Origin: DATFNI01 sp963712305
Lineage (GTDB): Bacteria; Bacteroidota; Rhodothermia; Balneolales; DATFMH01
Direction of reading: 5' to 3'
NCBI GenBank assembly: GCA_963712305.1
Contig: CAVQHI010000002.1
Location: forward strand, 186,001-250,000
Length of the DNA: 64,000 nucleotides
Made by a program: the position numbers and the translations under genes
The notes under the pieces: generated by a model
Databases searched by the model: none
The model's input: the letters and a program-made list of their open reading frames with translations, nothing else
Told to the model about the DNA's origin: nothing
Part shown: positions 24,998 to 34,370 of the stretch, in pieces
Layout: each line of letters starts with the position of its first letter
Numbering within the stretch: position 1 is the stretch's first letter

Positions 24998-26053
24998 ATG
25001 AATATTTTATTGCCAGTAGATAAATATCCCGCTTCTGGGAATTCGATTATCGATGAGACGTCTGCGGCCATTCAGAAATTCGATTCCTCGATACATGTTA
25101 CCCAAGATATCAGTCGTTTTTGGGAAGCGCCTTATACAGGGTTTGATTGTGTTCACATACACTGGCCAGAGGCATTGATTGGTTGGAGAATCCCCACCGA
25201 AACAGATCTAAATAACTTAGAAACTACAGTTGAAAAATGGAGAGAGCATGCGAAACTTGTGGTAACGGTTCATAACTTATCTTCCCATAATTCTAATCCA
25301 ATGAATCAAAAGCTCTATGATCTGATCTATTCAAGCGCAAGAGTTCTGATTCATATGAGTAAAATAAGCCAAACGTTATTGAGAGATCTATATAGTGGTT
25401 TAATTCCAGAAGAGACTTGTCATAAAACGATACCGCATGGGTTATACGGAATCTACGACAACAAGGTCTCAAGAGAAGACGCGAGGAAAAAATTAAATCT
25501 AAATCCTGATGATTTTGTAATATTAATCTTTGGACAAATCAGGACCGATGCTGAGAAAAAAATAGTTAAAGGTTTGATCGAACGTTTACCTGATAAAAAA
25601 AAGAAAATTGTAGTTCCCCAGTGGAGTTTTACAGAGAAAAAATGGCAATTTTTTCTGAAAAAAAAGATTGTGGATAAGCCTAATTACAGGTTCATGGATA
25701 TTTTTATTCCTGATAACGAGGTACAATATTATCTGAATTCGGCGGATATTCTCTTTATACAAAGGTTGCATAATTTAAATTCCGGAAGCTTATTATTGGG
25801 TTTTGCTTTTGGAAAAGTTGTTGTTGGTCCCGATTATGGATCTGTCGGAGAGATATTGAAGGAGACCGGTAACCCAACCTTCAGTCCTTCTGATTTCCAA
25901 TCCATTATCAAAGCTGTACAAAAGGGGAAAACCTTATTACAACAGAATAAAGGTTTCGATAACTTGAAATATGCAAATGAAAATTGGAATATGGAACTTA
26001 CAGCACAAAGGCATATTCAGGTTTATAAAGATAATATTGAGACAGACAACTAG
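24998..26053 (+). CDS. GT-B glycosyltransferase
   Basis: 351 residues resembling family 1/4 glycosyltransferases: N-terminal GFDCVHIHWPEALIGWR and VVTVHNLSSHN, then IPHGLYGIYDNKVSREDARKKLNL, VILIFGQIRTDAEK (GxI/R motif), the C-terminal domain with IPDNEVQYYLNSADILFIQR, SGSLLLGFAFGKVVVGPDYGSVGE (the glycine- and Glu-containing donor site). Last gene of the glycan block. Upstream gap of 67 bp with a weak Shine-Dalgarno (AGTAGGTG). The sugar donor and acceptor are unknown. Confidence 0.78.
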   Translation: MNILLPVDKYPASGNSIIDETSAAIQKFDSSIHVTQDISRFWEAPYTGFDCVHIHWPEALIGWRIPTETDLNNLETTVEKWREHAKLVVTVHNLSSHNSNPMNQKLYDLIYSSARVLIHMSKISQTLLRDLYSGLIPEETCHKTIPHGLYGIYDNKVSREDARKKLNLNPDDFVILIFGQIRTDAEKKIVKGLIERLPDKKKKIVVPQWSFTEKKWQFFLKKKIVDKPNYRFMDIFIPDNEVQYYLNSADILFIQRLHNLNSGSLLLGFAFGKVVVGPDYGSVGEILKETGNPTFSPSDFQSIIKAVQKGKTLLQQNKGFDNLKYANENWNMELTAQRHIQVYKDNIETDN

Positions 26054-26191
26054 TTGATTTTCCCTTCAAAGAACTTGCCCTGCATGACATTGATATAATC
26101 TATTAGCTTATCAAGTATTTTTGACTTGTTTTCATGCTTATCATTAGTCTCTTCATTTGGGACACTATTAATACTTTTTTAGCTTTATTTC

Positions 26192-28588
26192 ATGCGTTAC
26201 TTTCCTCCTAACACATTCCTGAAAATCGGCCTTGAATCCTTGCGTGAAGCCCTCCTGAAAAAATTACATACTGAAGAGGGGCAGGCTGTTCTTGCGGGTT
26301 GGCTTCCGGCTGTCAACTTTGATACCGTTCAGCTCAGGCTAAATCGTACCCGGGAGTTTATTGATATTAATATTGCCGGCGATGCCGTTCCTCTGCATAC
26401 GATACCGGACTTGCGGCCTGATCTGCAGGCTTCACGGATCGAGGGAAAAATTCTGGACACGGAGATCATTTTATCAATCAAAAACCTCTGTCTGATGAGC
26501 AGGAGGGTTCAGAAATTTTTCAAACAGCGTATTGAAGAATACCCGCTGTCTTATGATATCATTCGACATCTTTCATTGCATCCCGATCTGGAAAAACAAA
26601 TTGCTCATGTGTTCTCTGATGAGGGTGAGGTTAAGGATTCCGCCAGTTCTGCCCTGCGTGACATCAGGAATTCCCTAAGCAGAAAGAGAAATGATGTACG
26701 GTCTGTCCTGAACCGGATGCTTCGGAAACTGGCCGGTGATGGCGGCACGGCAGAAGAAGGCTTGACCTTGAGAGGCGGCCGGCTCGTACTCCCTGTGAAA
26801 GCTGAGTTAAAGCGAAAGATTTCAGGATTGATCCACGACGAGTCGGCAACCGGGCAGACGGTTTATCTGGAGCCTTCAGAGGCTGTAGAAATAAATAATG
26901 ATATTCGTCAGCTTGAGATCGCAGAGCAAAAGGAAATAGCGCTCATCCTGAGAAATCTTACATCAGCAATAGGAAAGGTCTCTAAAGAACTTGAAAACAA
27001 TTTGTCGCTGATAGGCGAACTCGACGTCATCAATGCTATGGCTGCTATCTCGGGCAGTTATGACGGACAGATACCGCAAATCACAAAAGGAAAGAAGATC
27101 CGACTGCTGAATGCTCGTAATCCTCTGCTTATTCTGAAAGCCAGGAAAGGGAGTGGACTCAAAAAGGAAGATATTATACCGTTGAGTCTTGAGCTTGATC
27201 AAAAAGAACAGGGCCTGATTATCACCGGTCCCAACGCCGGTGGGAAATCCGTAGCCCTGAAGACGGTTGGACTATGCATCCTTATGGCGCAGTTCGGCAT
27301 GGCCATTCCAGCATCGGCTGATTGTGAGCTTCCGGTTGTTGACGGACTTTTTTTTGATGTCGGCGATGATCAATCAATTGAAAATGACTTGAGCACATTT
27401 ACCTCTCATGTCACATGGATGGAAAAAGTGCTGAAAGAAGTCACGGACAATAGCCTGGTGCTGATTGATGAAGCCGGCAGCAGTACAGATCCCGAGGAAG
27501 GTGGGGCGCTTTATCGGGCATTCATTGAAGAAATCATCAAGAGAAACGCCCGGATTATTGTTACAACGCACCATGGCAGTCTTAAAGCTTTTGCACATAA
27601 CCATCCACGCGTAGTCAATGGTTCAATGGAATTTGACCAGGAGCATCTGTCGCCAACGTATCGTTTTCGAAAAGGGATCCCAGGCAGCAGCTACGCTTTT
27701 GAAATAGCAGAACGTATTGGTCTTCCTCACAATTTAACGGAGACAGCGCGCGGCTATCTCGGACAACAGAGAACCGAGCTGGAGTCTTTGATCCTGAGTA
27801 TGGAGCATACCATCCAGGAGTCGGAAGATAAATTGCGTCAGATTGAAAAAGAAAGGCAGAAATTCGAGAAACAGCGCAGATTCTATCAGGAAAAATATGA
27901 AGCTTTAAAACGTGAGCAGGATCGTATCCGCGAGAAAGCACTCAACGAAGCCCGTGACGTGATAATCGGGGCTAACAAGCGAATTGAAGAAGCCGTCGAA
28001 AAAATTCGAACAGAGAAGGCCACACGAAAAAGTATTAAAGATGCGAGATCCGGGGTTGAGGAGGAAAAGGGAAAAATAGAAAGTCAGCTTGAACAAATAG
28101 AAGAGGAAGAACAACCAAAAGATATTGGTGAACCGCCAGTCAAAGGCGATTGGATTCGTCTGAAAGACTCGAAATCGACAGGTGAGCTTATGGAGACAGA
28201 TGGCAAAAATGCCGTTGTATTGGTTAATGGAATGAGGCTCCGTACGAAATTCAAAAATCTTGTAAAGGTCGAGAAACTTCCCAAAAAGATGAAAGAGCCG
28301 GTGAGGGTGATAATGGATGATAGCGGGGGGACCGGATTCCGCCCAAGTTCATCACGCCTCGATCTCCGCGGATATCGCGGTGATGAAGCGGTAAAGGAGG
28401 TTGCCCATTTTATTGATGAAGCTCTCGTATCAGGACTGAATGAGCTGGAAATTATTCATGGAAAAGGGGAGGGTATTCTGCGAAAACTTATTCATGAGTA
28501 CCTGCAAAAACGTTCTGAAGTCAAGCACTTTGAACTTGCACCTTGGGAACAAGGTGGACCAGGTTGCACACTCGTTGCACTAAACTGA
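26192..28588 (+). CDS. mutS2: Endonuclease MutS2
   Basis: 798 residues: core and clamp region (about 1-330), ATPase with Walker A GPNAGGKS (about 346-353), Walker B region LVLIDEAGSSTDPEEGGAL, the signature DDQSIENDLSTFTSH, a long coiled-coil region (about 530-640, ESEDKLRQIEKERQKFEKQRR), and a C-terminal Smr nuclease domain (LDLRGYRGDEAVKEV ... LEIIHGKGEG). MutS2 acts on DNA branched structures and rescues stalled ribosomes, and it does not take part in mismatch repair. Length and domain order are normal. Start ATG 26192 has no clear Shine-Dalgarno. Its stop abuts that of the convergent HemD-like gene. Confidence 0.92.
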   Translation: MRYFPPNTFLKIGLESLREALLKKLHTEEGQAVLAGWLPAVNFDTVQLRLNRTREFIDINIAGDAVPLHTIPDLRPDLQASRIEGKILDTEIILSIKNLCLMSRRVQKFFKQRIEEYPLSYDIIRHLSLHPDLEKQIAHVFSDEGEVKDSASSALRDIRNSLSRKRNDVRSVLNRMLRKLAGDGGTAEEGLTLRGGRLVLPVKAELKRKISGLIHDESATGQTVYLEPSEAVEINNDIRQLEIAEQKEIALILRNLTSAIGKVSKELENNLSLIGELDVINAMAAISGSYDGQIPQITKGKKIRLLNARNPLLILKARKGSGLKKEDIIPLSLELDQKEQGLIITGPNAGGKSVALKTVGLCILMAQFGMAIPASADCELPVVDGLFFDVGDDQSIENDLSTFTSHVTWMEKVLKEVTDNSLVLIDEAGSSTDPEEGGALYRAFIEEIIKRNARIIVTTHHGSLKAFAHNHPRVVNGSMEFDQEHLSPTYRFRKGIPGSSYAFEIAERIGLPHNLTETARGYLGQQRTELESLILSMEHTIQESEDKLRQIEKERQKFEKQRRFYQEKYEALKREQDRIREKALNEARDVIIGANKRIEEAVEKIRTEKATRKSIKDARSGVEEEKGKIESQLEQIEEEEQPKDIGEPPVKGDWIRLKDSKSTGELMETDGKNAVVLVNGMRLRTKFKNLVKVEKLPKKMKEPVRVIMDDSGGTGFRPSSSRLDLRGYRGDEAVKEVAHFIDEALVSGLNELEIIHGKGEGILRKLIHEYLQKRSEVKHFELAPWEQGGPGCTLVALN

Positions 28589-29320
28589 TTATCTCGCCCA
28601 AAAGTTTTCGATGGGTAATCCAACGTTTTCGACTGTCTCAAAGGGGATCGATTCTTTCTGTAATTCAGCTTCAACAGCCTGGTTTGCAGCAATGACTTTC
28701 AGGATCTTTAAATCCAGTCCCGGAAAAGCGATGGTAAGGTAACGAACCATATCATTATCATGAATAAAAACAGTATCTGGTCCTATTGATTCAAGTTCCT
28801 TTCGGTAAGATTGCAACTGATCGTTATTCGGATGTTCCCGTTTGCAGACAGATAAAGTCTTACATGGAACATCCAGCTCTTCAAACAATGCAGGCATTTC
28901 TTCCAGCGCGTTTTTGGCCCGTGGATAGAGAGCTGGCCGTAACTGTCCTAAGCGCAGTATGAGTTCCAGCAGATGAATTGCTTTTGTATGCGGGTGAGAG
29001 GTGATTCCGGGTACACCGTTTGATTCGAGAAGATCGGCAGAAGCGGCATCGATCGTAAAATTGAGCCTCTGCCTGATAATTTCAAGTAATTCGAAATGCT
29101 TAATCAGATCCAGGAAATGATGCGTATTTCGATATGAACCGAACACAATGATGTCATTGCATTTAATTTCCTGAATCAAATCTTCTCGCGTGATCCCGGA
29201 ATTTGTCTTAATCCACTCGAGGGGCAGATGAAGTATTTCCTTTCCCTCATTTTTTAATGCTTCAATAGTCAATTGTGCTTCCAGCGGATCAGCTGTGATA
29301 AGTACCCTCTCAGCATTCAT
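28589..29320 (-). CDS. Uroporphyrinogen-III synthase (HemD/HEM4) family protein, second copy
   Basis: 243 residues with the two-domain HEM4-like pattern: VLITADPLEAQLTIEAL at the N-terminus, NDIIVFGSYRNTHHFLDL (the IVFTS-x-N helix of HemD), TIDAASADLLESNGVPG, a linker with LYPRAKNALEEMPALFEEL, and the second-domain TVFIHDNDMVRYL and KVIAANQAVEAELQKESIP. The window already has a HemD-like protein inside the heme operon at 37.9 kb. The two share little sequence by eye. This one could be the real synthase, a paralogue or a divergent member with a different role. It stands alone, 4.4 kb upstream of the operon. Confidence 0.6.
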   Translation of the reverse strand: MNAERVLITADPLEAQLTIEALKNEGKEILHLPLEWIKTNSGITREDLIQEIKCNDIIVFGSYRNTHHFLDLIKHFELLEIIRQRLNFTIDAASADLLESNGVPGITSHPHTKAIHLLELILRLGQLRPALYPRAKNALEEMPALFEELDVPCKTLSVCKREHPNNDQLQSYRKELESIGPDTVFIHDNDMVRYLTIAFPGLDLKILKVIAANQAVEAELQKESIPFETVENVGLPIENFWAR

Positions 29321-29401
29321 ATCTATAGTACAGTCTTATAATTAGTGAGGGCGAAAGGTACAAATTACGACTGTAAGGACATGAACTTTTTTGAAATTAA
29401 A

Positions 29402-29587
29402 TTAGAGATCGGCTAATATTTTAAGAACTTCATCTTTTGTTTTTCCAAGCTTTTGCTGCAGTCTTCCGATTAGCTCGTCTTGCTTGCCTTCTCCAACACT
29501 CAGATCGTCGTCGGTCAGCACGCCGTATCGTTGCTTCAGCTTCCCTTTTATCTCGTTCCAGTTCCCTTTGATTTGAAAATCATTCAT
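29402..29587 (-). CDS. CsbD family stress protein
   Basis: A 61-residue protein from the ATG at 29587 (the frame extends five residues further upstream as MRELT). Sequence MNDFQIKGNWNEIKGKLKQRYG, then LTDDDLSVGEGKQDELIGRLQQKLGKTKDE, the CsbD pattern (KGxWNEIKGKxKqkyG...L...GkxdqLiGklQqryG). CsbD proteins accumulate under general stress, and their molecular function is unknown. It is a lone gene between the HemD-like and Omp85-like genes. Confidence 0.85.
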   Translation of the reverse strand: MNDFQIKGNWNEIKGKLKQRYGVLTDDDLSVGEGKQDELIGRLQQKLGKTKDEVLKILADL

Positions 29588-29662
29588 GGTCAGTTCTCTC
29601 ATTTAAGTTTATAATTGTATTGAGAGAACGGGATGTGTGCTCAAAAGATTCCTTGAAGGTTT

Positions 29663-30856
29663 TTAAAACATATAACCAAACCCGGCATAAATGCGCCACA
29701 GATCTTTTGAAAATCCAAAATCACCCCGGATAAAGAAATGAGGATCAAAGAGCGAGAGTGAACCGCCGAAGCCGAGCGTATGCTTGTAATGCTGGAAGAA
29801 ATGGTGGTAGTTGTCTTTCGTTTCATAAATCTTGCCTGCATCCATAAATAATTGTCCGCCAACACGAATATGCCACGAAGGAATAGCGAACAGCCAGGTA
29901 CGTAGTTCCAGGTTGTAGATCATCGTGGCCTTGCCGATGAATCGACGCTCGGGAAAACCTCGTAACGTTTGATCGTCACCGAGATATGGTTGATACCAAA
30001 AGGGAGCATGGCCGAGCATTTGGTGCCAGGAGACACGTTGCGCAACGACAACATCACGGATCAGATGAAAAGAAAAATAATGAACATACTGAATCTTATA
30101 ATCGAGATTATTGTAGTCGTTGAGAATGATTTTGGGACTAAAATTTACATCGACTAATGCCCAGTTTCCCCTTGTCGGCAAATCTTCATTATTCCGGTTA
30201 TCCCAAATGAGTCCTGCTCCGATATAGTTGTGCCATTTTCCTTTTAGGCCATTCGGATTATCCAGTGTAAATTTAGTACTGTCCCCTTTAGAGTGCGGCT
30301 CGAGGTATCCGAAACCACCCTGAAGCTGCAGTTTTACATTATTATTTGAAGTGCTTTGGAATAACGGATACGTAGCTTTTACATCAAGCCCAAGGTTTAA
30401 AGTTTCGATGTAGTAGAACCCCTTATTCCACAGATGGTTAGAAAATGTCGTGTTATTGCCGATGCCGAAATAGTTGTCGTTAACGATTCGGTAGAGATAT
30501 GGATTGACCAGAAGGCGCCACGGTGTATTGAACAGGCGTGTTTGCTGATATTTTATATTTAATGATATATAGCCCTTGGTACTGAACAGAGGCATTGTCG
30601 TAAAACGGCTGTGGAAAGGTTTTGTTCCGCCCCTGAAATCGATCCTGGACAAGGCTCCTCCAACAATAATTCCTTCATCGGATGTGTAAGCGGCGACAGG
30701 GAAAAAGTGGATTTGTACGGAATCCTGAGCGGACTCTTCTGGCAATCCCTGGGCAAAAAGAGAAGCCCGGTTTCCAATCAGCAGCAGGCAAATGCAGAAA
30801 ACAGGGATGTATCGTGATCTGTTGACGATACTTCCAAATGTTAATTTTAAATTCAT
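29663..30856 (-). CDS. Omp85/BamA-type outer-membrane beta-barrel protein
   Basis: 397 residues: signal peptide with a hydrophobic core (YIPVFCICLLLIGNRASLFAQ, cleaved around 35-38), then many amphipathic strands and a C-terminal strand ending in an aromatic (RIYAGFGYMF), as in the D15/bacterial surface antigen domain. The motif RGFPERRFIGKATMIYNLELR, with the R-G-F/Y at the barrel lid, is typical of Omp85-superfamily barrels. It lacks room for POTRA domains, so it is a barrel-only member, not BamA. Function unknown, and it may be a pore or surface antigen. Its start overlaps the AhpD-like gene by 4 bp. Confidence 0.75.
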   Translation of the reverse strand: MNLKLTFGSIVNRSRYIPVFCICLLLIGNRASLFAQGLPEESAQDSVQIHFFPVAAYTSDEGIIVGGALSRIDFRGGTKPFHSRFTTMPLFSTKGYISLNIKYQQTRLFNTPWRLLVNPYLYRIVNDNYFGIGNNTTFSNHLWNKGFYYIETLNLGLDVKATYPLFQSTSNNNVKLQLQGGFGYLEPHSKGDSTKFTLDNPNGLKGKWHNYIGAGLIWDNRNNEDLPTRGNWALVDVNFSPKIILNDYNNLDYKIQYVHYFSFHLIRDVVVAQRVSWHQMLGHAPFWYQPYLGDDQTLRGFPERRFIGKATMIYNLELRTWLFAIPSWHIRVGGQLFMDAGKIYETKDNYHHFFQHYKHTLGFGGSLSLFDPHFFIRGDFGFSKDLWRIYAGFGYMF

Positions 30857-31257
30857 CTATTATTAGGGTTATTGTTACCATTGATCAGGGTTCCTTCGCT
30901 TTCAAGGATTTCTAATGTAGAGACTGCATGCCGCAAATGGGGAATGATGATGCTTCCACCGACAACAAGTGCTACATTTAATGCGTCGACAATCTCATTT
31001 TTTGAAAAACCTGAATTTGCACACTGTTCAAGGTGATAGTCTATGCAATCGTTGCAACGCAGAACAACCGAGGCTACCAATCCAAGTAACTCTTTGGTAG
31101 ATGAGGGAAGAGCTCCATCACGATATGTGTTGGTGTCGAGATTAAAAAAACGTTTGATGCCAAGATGGTCAAGATCCATGATCTTTTCATTCATTCGTGT
31201 ACGATTCAGTCTGAATTCGTCGAGTGGACTGTTTGGACCAGGGGTATTGTCAGCCAT
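30853..31257 (-). CDS. Carboxymuconolactone decarboxylase / AhpD-like protein
   Basis: 134 residues with the AhpD-type redox motif: the CxxC and nearby His in VVLRCNDCIDYHLEQC, and downstream SKNEIVDALNVALVVGGSIIIPHLRHAVSTLE. Members use the Cys pair for peroxide or thiol reactions or, in the decarboxylase branch, act on aromatic lactones. Because both Cys and the His are present, an alkylhydroperoxidase-like activity is more likely. Its end overlaps the Omp85-like gene (ATGA). Cytoplasmic. Confidence 0.8.
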   Translation of the reverse strand: MADNTPGPNSPLDEFRLNRTRMNEKIMDLDHLGIKRFFNLDTNTYRDGALPSSTKELLGLVASVVLRCNDCIDYHLEQCANSGFSKNEIVDALNVALVVGGSIIIPHLRHAVSTLEILESEGTLINGNNNPNNR

Positions 31258-31414
31258 AAAGGTATTGGAGCAATTAAAAGGGCAATGTAGTGTGCTCGAT
31301 AAAATAGGGAAGAGCGGGTTAATGCAAAATAATTCTTGCCACTGTTCGACGACATTATCTTTCTTTTTTCTTAATGGTTTCCGATACTTTTAAAAAGCGG
31401 TTGAACATCTAAAC

Positions 31415-32980
31415 ATGAAATCATTCTTCGATTATTGGAGGCGACATGAGCACCGCTTAGTTACAGTTGGTGATAGCCTTACTCTTGGCTTTAACAACGG
31501 CTGCATTTACAGAACCGATCTGAATTATCCATCTATGCTTGTCAGAGCTATGGGTGATGATTTCAGATTCAACCAGCCATCCTTCACAGCTCAGGGCGGA
31601 ATTCCCCTCAATCTTGAAATCCTTATTCGGGGGCTGAGTGATATTTACGGTGATCAGGTTGGGTGGCGTAATTATCTTGCAGCCTTGCAATACCTTTACA
31701 GTACGACCAGACGCATCAAACGATATTGGGACGGCGGGTATGTGCCTCTGCACAAAGATCACCATATGCCCTACCATAACCAATCCGTTTGGGGATTTAC
31801 CGTCAGTGACAGCTGGAAGATGACGGAAAGTATAGCCAAAGATTACATTGAGAGCCATCCCCCGGAATTTGACTTTTCGGATCTCCTGCACGGTAATGCC
31901 ATGTACACGACGGCCAGATGTGTCCTGAATCCGACATTCGGCAGTAAATATAATGATTATTCGATGCTGGATAACGCCCAGTATCTGTCTGATAACGGTG
32001 GTATTGAAAATCTGACCGTCTTTTTGGGAGGGAATAATGTGATTGGGGCAATCACAAGGATGGAACTTCTCTACTCAGAAAAAGATACCTTAGGTAACCT
32101 GCCATTCAACCGGAATTACTCGATAACAAGACCCGAACATTTCGAGATCCTCTTCCGAAAACTGGCTAGCCGGGTTAAAAAGCTGAAAGCGAAAAGGGTA
32201 TTTACCGCAACAATTCCCTATGTAACAATTCCACCGGCATCACGAGGAATCAATACTGGCGAGCCTCATAAAGATGGGTATTTCGATTATTACACGCGAT
32301 TCTGGGTGTGGGACCAGGCGTTTGATCCGGAATTGCATCCCCATATCACCAGGGAGGATGCTCGTGAACTCGACCAGGTGGTGGACGCTTATAACGAAAT
32401 CATTCATAACGTTGCTAAAAAGAATGGATGGGTTGTTGTTCCGCTGAATGCCAATATCACAAAACTGGCTAAACGACGTAAATCTGGTAGTTATCAGATT
32501 GATTATCCCACTGAATTTATTGACGCACTAAGACGAAACCCCAAGACCTCATATTTGGTCCAGGGTAAAAATAGATCATCTATAAATTCAGATTATATAC
32601 AGCTGGATGATCAAACAGGAAAAATGACAGCAGGTGGCATATTCAGTCTCGATGGTTTACATCCTACGACCGTTGGTTATGGGTTAATTGCTCACTGGTT
32701 TAAGGAACAGATGCAGGAACATGGTGTCCGTTTTGAACATGAACTGGACTGGGATTTTATAGTCGGGAATGATACACTCATCACGGATCCTCCATATTTG
32801 TTGATTGAGTTGCGGAATGTACTGCGGTTCCTGTCGATGAGACCGGGAAAACGCTGGGCCGCTATCAGTACCAATATATTTGCCCAGGTTATGCGTATGT
32901 TTTCACCAGGAATGAATGATGGCGAGAATAAGTTTTTTGGAACTGCAGAAGGTGCAGAAAAAGAAAAATTGAATGAATGA
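31415..32980 (+). CDS. SGNH/GDSL-family hydrolase
   Basis: 521 residues. Block I Ser lies in LVTVGDSLTLGF near residue 20, block III in FLGGNNVIGAI, and block V DGLHPTTVGYG carries the catalytic Asp and His. The enzyme hydrolyses an ester or acyl group. There is no obvious signal peptide, which fits cytoplasmic or non-classical location, and the protein is longer than most GDSL hydrolases. It overlaps hemG by 8 bp, so it is the first gene of the heme transcription unit, although no biochemical link to heme is evident. Confidence 0.82.
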   Translation: MKSFFDYWRRHEHRLVTVGDSLTLGFNNGCIYRTDLNYPSMLVRAMGDDFRFNQPSFTAQGGIPLNLEILIRGLSDIYGDQVGWRNYLAALQYLYSTTRRIKRYWDGGYVPLHKDHHMPYHNQSVWGFTVSDSWKMTESIAKDYIESHPPEFDFSDLLHGNAMYTTARCVLNPTFGSKYNDYSMLDNAQYLSDNGGIENLTVFLGGNNVIGAITRMELLYSEKDTLGNLPFNRNYSITRPEHFEILFRKLASRVKKLKAKRVFTATIPYVTIPPASRGINTGEPHKDGYFDYYTRFWVWDQAFDPELHPHITREDARELDQVVDAYNEIIHNVAKKNGWVVVPLNANITKLAKRRKSGSYQIDYPTEFIDALRRNPKTSYLVQGKNRSSINSDYIQLDDQTGKMTAGGIFSLDGLHPTTVGYGLIAHWFKEQMQEHGVRFEHELDWDFIVGNDTLITDPPYLLIELRNVLRFLSMRPGKRWAAISTNIFAQVMRMFSPGMNDGENKFFGTAEGAEKEKLNE

Positions 32981-34370
32981 TGTCAGAGGCAAGATAGCAG
33001 TCATAGGAGCTGGAATATCCGGACTCGTAACCGCATACCGTTTACAAAAACTGGGCTTTGATACTGAGATTATTGAGGCATCAGAGAGGATAGGCGGCGT
33101 AATCAGAAGCTATGATGAAGATGGATGGCTTTCCGAAGCGGGACCTCATACCTACCTGGAAACCAGTCCTCGCATCCGGGAATTAGTGACTGAAATTGGG
33201 CTGGAGCCTGATTTGTGTGAGCCGGGTCCCGAAGCGAAGAATCGTTTTATAGTCAGAGATGGAAAACCGTATAGCCTGCCATCATCTCCCGGATCTTTTT
33301 TGAAAACTCCGTTATTCAGCACATCCGCTAAGTTTCGGCTGCTTCGTGAACCATTTATTTCGAAGTGGGACAACAGCTATGAAGAATCACTGGCAAGTTT
33401 TGTGAAACGCCGTCTTGGTCAGGAATTCCTCGATTATGCCATCAATCCTTTCGTTTCAGGAGTTTATGCTGGTGATCCTGGAGAATTGTCGGTTAAATCG
33501 GCATTTCCAAAATTGTTTGAATTAGAACAGGAATACGGTTCCTTAATTAAAGGGGCTATTTTCGGAGCTCGTAAACGAAAGAAAAGAAGCGAGACTTCGA
33601 AGCAACGGGCAAAAATGTATTCCTTTAAGAAAGGGATGGGAGAGTTGCCGGATACTCTCGGGACGAAGCTGGCCGGAAAAATAAAGAAGGATACCGAAGT
33701 CCTGTCCATCAGAAAGGAAAGCAATCGATGGACGGTAGATTGGAACACGAAGGGTAAAAAAGGAAATGGCCAGTATGTTGCCATTGTGACCACAGTTCCG
33801 TTGTACCGGTTACCTGAAATCAAACTGAAAGATGGTGTTTTTGACGGGAGTCGATTGCAAGGCGTCTCATATCCACCGGTAAGTGTGCTGACATTGGGAT
33901 TTGAGAGAAATAAAGTAGAACATCCACTTGATGGATTCGGCATGCTTGTTCCGGCAATGGAGAAATCGTCGATACTTGGAACACTTTTTACATCCACACT
34001 TTTTCCGGGGAGGGCTCCTGAAGGTTATGTTACTCTCGCCAGCTACGTTGGTGGTGCAAGGAATCCGGAAAGTGCCAAACAACCTCTGGATCTGTTAAAA
34101 GATAATGTACTACTTGATTTGCAGCGGTTCCTCGGAGTCCATGGACACCCGATTTATATAAAACATATCCTGCAGCCGAAGGCCATTCCGCAGTACAATG
34201 TTGGCTATGAACATGTAACGAGTATTCTGGACAATCTTGAAAAGAGCCAGCCCGGATTGTTCTTTGCAGGTAACTACCGCTCCGGCATTTCCGTAAGTGA
34301 CTGTATTGTAGGCGGACTGGAGACCGCAGACAAAGTCAATGAACAATTAACAATTAACAATGAACAATGA
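32973..34370 (+). CDS. hemG: Protoporphyrinogen oxidase (HemY/PPOX type)
   Basis: 465 residues. FAD-binding GxGxxG (IAVIGAGISGLVTAYRLQKL, about 8-27) with IIEASERIGGVIRS, and the C-terminal FAD contact FFAGNYRSGISVSDCIVGGLETA. It oxidises protoporphyrinogen IX (six electrons, with O2) to protoporphyrin IX, the substrate of ferrochelatase, and so fits an aerobic protoporphyrin-dependent pathway. Its last residues (NEQLTINNEQ) come from a short aacaattaacaatgaacaatg tandem repeat at the 3' end, so the original end was probably elsewhere. Start ATG is inside the previous gene's last codons. Confidence 0.88.
   Translation: MNDVRGKIAVIGAGISGLVTAYRLQKLGFDTEIIEASERIGGVIRSYDEDGWLSEAGPHTYLETSPRIRELVTEIGLEPDLCEPGPEAKNRFIVRDGKPYSLPSSPGSFLKTPLFSTSAKFRLLREPFISKWDNSYEESLASFVKRRLGQEFLDYAINPFVSGVYAGDPGELSVKSAFPKLFELEQEYGSLIKGAIFGARKRKKRSETSKQRAKMYSFKKGMGELPDTLGTKLAGKIKKDTEVLSIRKESNRWTVDWNTKGKKGNGQYVAIVTTVPLYRLPEIKLKDGVFDGSRLQGVSYPPVSVLTLGFERNKVEHPLDGFGMLVPAMEKSSILGTLFTSTLFPGRAPEGYVTLASYVGGARNPESAKQPLDLLKDNVLLDLQRFLGVHGHPIYIKHILQPKAIPQYNVGYEHVTSILDNLEKSQPGLFFAGNYRSGISVSDCIVGGLETADKVNEQLTINNEQ

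Noticed and set aside
26050..26181. Minus-strand open frame of about 43 codons after the last glycosyltransferase, ending in DKLIDYINVMQGKFFEGKIN
   Set aside because: It has no start codon in frame and a stop upstream (about 26183). It may be the 3' remnant of a gene, but nothing more can be supported.
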